Assembly: GCA_028274465.1 (NCBI GenBank)
Contig: CM051457.1
Span: 69,476,496-69,540,495 of the forward strand
Direction of reading: 5' to 3'
Source: Plantago ovata
Taxonomy: Eukaryota > Streptophyta > Magnoliopsida > Lamiales > Plantaginaceae
DNA: 64,000 nt
Part shown: one piece after another, positions 57,905 to 64,000 of the stretch
Layout of the letters: each line of letters begins with the position of its first letter
Position numbering within the stretch: position 1 is the stretch's first letter
Made by a program: the position numbers and the translations under genes
The notes under the pieces: generated by a model
What the model was told of the DNA's origin: nothing
The model's database searches: none
Seen by the model: only the letters and a program-made list of their open reading frames with translations

Positions 57905-59242
57905 ATGGCACCAAGATCGAGGAGAGCTTGCTCGAGTAGAAAGGGGAAGGGAGTAGCATCAAGCTCCCAACCTTCTCACCACATGTACGAAATGTCTTTA
58001 GCTGCGGTAGAGGTGCGTCAAAGGCTAGAAGCGGAGCTGGCCGACGGGGGAAGATCGATCATTCTAGACAGGAGGATTGATATTCCAGAGTCAGCAGCTG
58101 ATACGGTGGGGTATAGGACGTTATCACGATTGGCGTCGAGAAGGAATTGGGTTTGGTACAGTTCCAACAGGTTCAAGGGGTACGACGAGAGCCTCCTCCA
58201 AGAGTTCTACACTGGATACACAGATCTCGAGGAGAAGAATGGGGTACTAGTTCGAGGCCTGATAATACCGTGGACACCAGAGCACATTTCTTCATTCATC
58301 CATTTTGGGCAGCAGGAATTCACAGAGAGCGACCATGCCTACCTGTATTCGAGGGCCTCTAGGGGGATAGGAAGACATATAACAGACGTGATCTGCAACA
58401 GGGAGTACAGATATCCAGAAATCGGGGGAGAACCTACACGGATCCGTCAGAGCGACCTTAGCATTGAAGCTAAGGTGATGATAAAATTTTGCATCTTCAA
58501 CATGATCCCTAGGAAGAATGACTCGTGGATTCAGCCCCACTACGCCGAGCTCCTCTACTGCTTGATAGACAGACATCGGATCGACATCGGGCACATCATG
58601 TATGAGGAGTACGAGCGCCACTGGGAAAAGAAGAGGAAACCCTTCATCTTCCCAAGCTTCATCACTGCCTACTGCAAATATCATGGGGTCGATGACATTG
58701 AAGAGGGGGATTGCGAGGTCGCTGCCCTTTCACCCTCAACCATTGAGGTGTAGCTGACTAGGTATCAGTTGAAGAACCCCACGGCTGCCGCTGCTGATGT
58801 GGGAGCACCCTTCCAGCCGAGCGATTCCGATCATGAGGATGATCATGAGGATGCTATGGAGGCCGATGATGGCCAAGCCCCTATCCCAGATATTCCATTT
58901 GTCCACAGAGCAACGCATGCACCGCCTCGAGCACCACAGGGGTCTAGAGGATTTGACTTCTCTGAATTCCGTACCTACCTCGACGGCCGTTTCGATAGAA
59001 TTGATGCCAGTAATGCGGCCTTGCAACAGGACAACGCGGCCTTGCGACAGGACCTCGACGGGCACATTGCCCAGCACAACCGCGATTGGGAGACATTCGA
59101 GGAGCATCGCTGGGAGGATAGGCAACAAAGGTGGGAGCAGCAACAGCTCATCCAGCAGCAACAGGAGGCCCTACGGCAGTCCAATGAGCTCCTGTCTGAC
59201 ATGTGGAGGAACTTTTATGGGGATTACCATCCCGATGATTAG
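57905..59242 (+). pseudogene. Element E accessory gene region (plant transposon-type domain)
   Basis: The first ~280 codons start MAPRSRRACSSRKGKG and carry a domain like that of uncharacterised 'putative plant transposon proteins': LLQEFYTGYTDLEEKNG, VLVRGLIIPWTPEHI, HYAELLYCLIDRHRIDIGHI, FIFPSFITAYCKYHGV. The last third is acidic (DSDHEDDHEDAMEADD), then a Gln-rich coiled coil (ALRQDLDGHIAQHNRDWE, QQQLIQQQQEALRQS). The function is unknown. There is no signal peptide or membrane segment, so it is not an envelope. The basic N-terminus could be a nuclear signal. It is broken about once. Confidence 0.6.
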
Positions 59243-60798
59243 TCTTTTCACATGTCCACTCTCAGCCAACCGAGGCCAAACCGTTCGGTAACATCTAGTA
59301 TCACTTCTTATTACTCATTCTCTTTTGCTAGGGGCTAGCTTAAGTATCGTAAGGGGGATGGGATGTGAACCGTGATGTTAAGTATTGTTTGTCTTTGTGT
59401 TGATTAGTATCTTGTTCTTTGTTTGCATTTGCATTTGCATGTTTACTGCTTTCGTAGATTTTTTAGGTTGCATTCACTACATTCATCCTAGGATAGTCTT
59501 GCATGTTTTATATGGAGTTTATTGCCGAATTTTTGAACTTTTTTATTGGGTAGATCAACTAACTATGCCATTAATCGTATGCTTCATCTCTATGAATTTG
59601 TTTGAGGTTTTTCTCGCTTGGCTTGTCACATTTATGTATTGCACTTAGTTAAGCTTGGTAGTCTCGACATCACTTAGTGGTGTTTTCTCTACTGCGGTTC
59701 ACGAAGGACTTTATAATAGGATGATGCATGTTAGGGTCTTATGGTTGGTTTCCCGAGTAATTATGAACCTAAGAGGCAACAAGTCTTCACCATGCTTTGA
59801 GATTGCTAAATGCCTAGGAAGGAGGTAGTGTGAGGTTGTGTGATCCTTTGTTTATAACCTATTCTTCCGAATAGGTTTGGGGAGGGGGTTACACCATCAT
59901 TAGACTTGTTTTCGTTTTTCATTTCCGTATCGTGAGTTTATTTTTCCTTTTCCGTAAATTTTGTACTCCAACCTATTCTTTCGAATAGGTTTGGGGAAGT
60001 CGTGTGAGTCATTTTGTTTCTCTTTTTGTTATGTTACTGCTGGCTAAAAAATCGAAAAAAAAAAAGAAAAAAATCCCAGGAAAAAAGAAAAAAAGGAAGG
60101 AAAAAAAGAAACTGGAAAGAAAAAAAGAAAAAAAAAAGAGAAAAGACCCCAAAAAAGCAAAGAAGGGTCCAAAAAGAAAGCCGAATAGCAGTTTAGCAAA
60201 GTGTTGTGTCTCATTTTCCAATTCTTGTAATGTTCGTAATCGTGTTTGTAATTTTCTTTTTTTTTTGCCTTTTGTTTTTCAGTGTCATCTGTTCTAGACC
60301 ACCCTCGTCCTGCCATTCAGGAAGTGGTGAATAGCTTAAGACTCTACTTGAGAGATGGATAGAATAGGGGAGTGTTATCTTTTATAGGGAACCCTCCTTC
60401 GTTTGATGAGAGCCAGTACTGGTTCGACCTCTTTGAGGGAAAGTCTTAAACTTGGTGAACATCAGTAAGTCCTCAATTTCATAGGCACGGGACAACCATT
60501 CGTATTTTAGCATTCTTCATTACGTCGTCACTGACTAGGTCCAGGTAGAGAATGTTACGAGACACTATCTTGTCTTGACATAAGTGCTTATGTGGATGTG
60601 TATAAGTCAATCGAGGTATTCTTCAACCTATATTCATGCTTTGATTTATATGGTTTTTGTCCATATGTTTTTTGATAGATTCAGTACATTAGTTCATTTT
60701 ATTTGGCATGAGACTCCATTTTATGTGTTGCATTGTTTTTTGCATTTGAGTCTAGCTTAGTTGCTTGAGGACAAGCAAAGGTTCAGTTTGGGGAGTTT
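59243..60798 (+). other. Element E 3' noncoding region with polypurine tract
   Basis: Conserved palindromes at 59856-59877 and 59970-59991, an A/G-rich stretch at about 60050-60180 and a polypurine tract ending at 60798. There is no gene. Confidence 0.85.
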
Positions 60799-62069
60799 GA
60801 TGAATGTGTATTTTACACTTTCATTTGAGTCTTTTTCACCTATTTTAGCTATCATCTATGTTAATTTAGCTATATTTTAGTGCATTTTATTAGAATAGTG
60901 TCACGTTTCCCTTTAGATTTTATTTTACAGGTTTTGGTGAAAAACGAGAATTTCCGGGCAATTATATTGAAGTTGACAAGGATTTGGTGTTCCAGAAGCC
61001 TATTTGGAGTATCTGAAGGTTTCTGGATAGGATTTGGAGTCTAGGGGTTGAATCTGGAGGTTAGAAGGCCACTAGAAGTCAGAAACCGAGTCCGAAAAGG
61101 GGAAGAAATCCAAAAACGCGTCGAAAACGCGGAATTCCGCGAATTTTACTCCCGGGCGAATCGCCCGGTGTGTGGGGCCCTTCGCCCCACACAAATTCGA
61201 GGCCTATATATAGTTGCTCAGTTTTTCTCCGAAATTCATATTTTTCCAGACCTATTCTCTCACCTTTCTCTGTAGTTTTAGGTAGGAACTTCCCAAAGCC
61301 TGTTCTGGGGGTTCGTAGCTTAGGAGATACTTTTTCATAGCAGTTTGGAGCTTGTAAGATCGCGATACTTCGGAGACTGACAACCTTCGGTAACATTGTA
61401 TCTTACGGTTTATTCTACTTATTTTTATATATCTTTCAACATGTTTTCTTCTATGATTTCTGTTGATTGCATGAAAACTATGAGTAGCTAAACTTATCGT
61501 TGGTGGTAGTATGTGAATTCTTAGCGAAGGGTATATAATCATGCTAATGGCTATATCGCGCATTATACTCCGTGTTATTGCTTTATTTCGTTGATCAGGC
61601 GCAACCTATATCTTCGTATGTTGATTAATTATTATGCACAATTGGACCCTCGTCGACCTATGCATATCTATATCTTCGTAGTGTTGAATAATTACGGAAC
61701 ACAATTGGACAATAGTGTTTGACTTGTCAGTATCTATATCTTCATAGTGTTTAATAATTACAACAGGACAATTGATTGATCAAAGATCTCCATGCAAAAC
61801 TGAGGAATTTACGCATGATTATTAACCCGTTATGCTTTGAAGGATCATACTATCACCAATCTCCATTATCTGTTAGAAAAACCTTTGCTATACCGTCTGC
61901 TGTTTTTATATTCTTTAGTTAAATAGATAAAACTAGTTATAGTCCTTAGAGAACGACACTCGAGGTCATTCTACTGCTAAACTACGGTTTTCGTTGTAGT
62001 TGTGAATTGCCTTTGGCTAAATAACAAATTTATTTGATTAATCGGGACCCGACAACTCTCGGTTCATCA
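60799..62069 (+). repeat. Element E 3' LTR
   Basis: 1271 bp, pair of 53188-54458. GC palindromes at 61152-61192 and TATATATA at 61205-61212. Confidence 0.93.
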
Positions 62070-62074
62070 GCGAG

Positions 62075-62300
62075 CCATCACAAGATCTGAATATCTGTGA
62101 CAGAAGTAACTCACAACCGAAAATCAGTCCTGTTAGAAATCGCCAAATCTGAAATTCAACGATAAATCGAGATAAATTTGAAAATAGTATCAATAAAAAA
62201 AACAAGATAAACTAAACTATTAATTCTAGGAATTGAATGCTGAAAATATAAATAAGCTAAACAGAAAAAAGGAGTATTGTCCCCGGCAACGGCGCCAATT
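62075..62300 (-). other. Element C 5' leader with primer binding site
   Basis: Untranslated leader of C on the minus strand. The primer site TGGCGCCGTTGCCGGGGA (minus strand, 62280-62297) matches tRNA-Asp perfectly. The first bases of gag probably lie at the left edge, next to E. Confidence 0.82.
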
Positions 62301-63650
62301 TGATGAAACCGAATTTGTGAGACTCAATTAATCAAATAAATTTCTTTTAGCCAAAGGCAATTCACAACTACAAGGAAAACCGTAGTGTAGCAGTAAAATA
62401 ACCTCGAGTGTCGATCTCTAAGGACTATAACTAGCTTTATCTAATTTAACTTAAACTATGAACTCAACAAACGACTTAGCACAGATTTTCTTATCAATAA
62501 TAGTGGAAGTTAGTGATAGTATGGTCATTCAAAGCATCAGGTTAATAATCATGCATGAAGTACTTGAACGTTTGCATAGAGATCTAAGATCATGAATTGT
62601 CCAATGTGTTTCGTTCAATTCAACACTACGAAGATAGAGGGCTTAGATAGATCAAAGAAATAAAGCAATAAGTCAAGTCTGAATCGCGTTACTGCCAATC
62701 ATGCATAATTAAGAACCCTAGCTAAGAAATCACGTACTATCACCAACAATAGATATAGCTACTCATAGATAGATTGCAATCAACAGGAATCAAAGCAAGA
62801 TTGAATGAAAACATGTTGAAAGAAATAAATATAAATAGAAAATTCGTGAGATACAATGTTACCGACGAAGGTTATCAATCTCCGAAGAATTGCTAGCTCA
62901 CAAGCAATAATTGATAAACAACAAGGTCCAATTGCTATGCTTAATCCTCCAAATTGATAAGAAAAAGAGTCTCCTATGCTAAGAATTCCTATAACAGACT
63001 CTGGAGAATTCGTCCCAAAAAACTATGTGAAAAGGTATTAAAAAAGGTCTGGTTATGAGCATGCAATAATCAACCCTTTATATAGCCTTCAATTTGCAGC
63101 TAAACCTAAAAGAATTCGAATAGGAATTGAATTCAAATAGGAATTGATTTCCTAATGGAGACAATTACCTTTTCCTCATTGCATTCGGAAACAGTTGTTG
63201 AGATAACACCTCACAAGGCGAAACTATATATAGGAGTTCGGAAGACGTGGGGCAAATCGCCCCTGACGCCGGGCGAACCGCCCCACATCCCGGGCGAACT
63301 GCCTGGGAGCTCCAGTGGCGGTGGACGCGTTTTTGGTCTTCTTTTCCTTTTCGGACTCAGATTTTGCCTTCTAGTGACCTTTAAGCCTTGAAACTCGACC
63401 CCAAGACCTCAAATCTCGTCCGGAACCTTCTAGATACACCACGAATGACCACGAAACACCGAATATTCGTTCTCTTCAACATAATTGCCCCTAAAAACAC
63501 GTTTTTCACCTAAAACCTGAAAAATGCAAAGAAAAGGGAAATGTGACACTATTCTAATAAAATGCACTAAAATATAGCTAAATTAACATAGAGTATAACT
63601 AAATAGGTGAAAAAAAGACTCGAATGAAGGTGTAAAATACACGTTCATCA
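62301..63650 (-). repeat. Element C 5' LTR
   Basis: 1.35 kb, pair of 33762-35096. Palindromes at 63247-63308 and a minus-strand TATA box at 63225-63232. It is followed by the ATGGG target copy. Confidence 0.9.
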
Positions 63651-63655
63651 ATGGG

Positions 63656-64000
63656 ATAGACCCGTCGAACGCAGTTTGTATTCGAACTTATTGTGAAGTA
63701 GGTATGTCAATTGTTATTGGTGTTTTAAATTATTGCACTATAAACCCGTCAAAGGCAATCAATATTCAAAATTATTGCGGAATAGACCCGTCAAACATTG
63801 TTAGTATTCTAAATTGTTACAGAATAGACCCGTCGAATACAATCTGTATTCTAAATTATTAAGAAATAGACCCGTCGAGCATTGATAGTATTTTAAATTA
63901 TTACATAATAGATTAATAGACCCATCGGATGCAATCAATATTATAAATTATTACAGAATAGACCCGTCGAACAACGATTGTATTTTAAATTATTACATAA
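63656..64000. repeat. Helitron minisatellite, right part
   Basis: Continuation of the ~42-bp ATAGACCCGTCGAA repeat after element C, running to the window edge with several degenerate units. Confidence 0.88.

Larger units (their letters stand above)
53188..62069 (+). mobile_element. Element E: gag-pro Ty3/gypsy element with accessory gene
   Basis: A full-length plus-oriented element. The LTRs are 53188-54458 and 60799-62069 (1271 bp each), with target duplication GCGAG (53183-53187, 62070-62074). The order is a tRNA-Asp-type primer site, gag, protease, hairpin, leader with intron-like block, accessory gene, 3' noncoding region and polypurine tract. There is no RT or integrase. The LTRs differ by about 2% by hand count, implying a young insertion. 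It is broken in about five places. It has the same plan as B and lies in the gag of C, in the opposite direction. Confidence 0.92.
33762..63650 (-). mobile_element. Element C: gag-pro Ty3/gypsy element with three nested insertions
   Basis: A minus-oriented LTR element. Its 3' LTR is 33762-35096 and its 5' LTR 62301-63650, with target duplication ATGGG (33757-33761, 63651-63655). Its own sequence is about 6.6 kb; the rest is a CACTA element (36875-41837) and retroelements D (42863-52309) and E (53188-62069). It carries gag and protease but neither pol nor an accessory gene. The LTRs differ by about 4% by hand count plus length changes, more than those of D or E, in agreement with its being their host. 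It is broken. Confidence 0.9.
32852..64000 (-). mobile_element. Helitron (minus strand), interrupted by element C
   Basis: The 3' end on the minus strand reads CGTCGA-GTT-TCGACG hairpin, nine bases, CTAG, then host T, the classic Helitron end. Insertion occurred at AA|TT inside an array unit. The visible parts are the terminus, a noncoding stretch, a helicase fragment (33190-33408) and a ~42-bp minisatellite (about 33420-33756). The minisatellite resumes at 63651 beyond element C. The 5' end lies beyond the window. Rolling-circle transposons of this type encode a Rep/helicase; only a decayed part of the helicase is visible. Confidence 0.78.

Overview
The window is flowering-plant (probably eudicot) nuclear heterochromatin. 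Almost every base belongs to transposable elements nested in one another, and I found no host gene. The plant call rests on Athila-type Ty3/gypsy elements primed by tRNA-Asp, SIRE/Maximus-like Ty1/copia sequence, a MuDR-type MULE, an En/Spm (CACTA) transposon and a plant-type Helitron. The species cannot be named from the sequence.

Layout. (1) 1-17284: element B, a gag-pro Ty3/gypsy element whose 5' LTR runs off the left edge and is split by element A (764-10184, Athila-type with gag-pol, target duplication CTACA). (2) 17285-24561: the 3' part of a SIRE-like Ty1/copia element, followed by an inverted piece of a second copy of its LTR (24562-24854). (3) 24855-25792 and 31434-32851: a tandem array of alternating 477-bp and ~619-bp units, interrupted by an almost complete MuDR-type MULE (25793-31424, 9-bp target duplication). 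(4) 32852 to beyond the window: a minus-strand Helitron with its terminal hairpin, a helicase fragment and a ~42-bp minisatellite. The minisatellite is split by element C (33762-63650, minus strand, target duplication ATGGG) and resumes at 63651. Inside C lie a CACTA transposon (36875-41837, TTT duplication), element D (42863-52309, Athila gag-pol, minus strand, GATTA) and element E (53188-62069, gag-pro plus an accessory gene, plus strand, GCGAG).

How the parts relate. The five Ty3/gypsy elements share similar LTRs, the tRNA-Asp primer site, the polypurine tract and a ~1.5-kb 3' noncoding region with two conserved palindromes, but they carry three coding plans: gag-pol (A, D), gag-pro plus accessory region (B, E) and gag-pro only (C). 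This suggests a gag-pol master family and non-autonomous partners using the same cis signals. By hand count the LTR pairs of A, B, D and E differ by about 2% and those of C by about 4%. That agrees with the nesting order and suggests insertions within roughly the last one to two million years if a typical plant rate applies. All LTR elements here are broken fossils.

The most informative loci are the MULE (transposase exons readable, plus a convergent zinc-finger/membrane gene), the CACTA element (a readable five-exon TNPA-like gene without a catalytic transposase), the palindrome arrays above the LTR TATA boxes, and an accessory domain that seems to recur in both a gypsy-type and a copia-type element.
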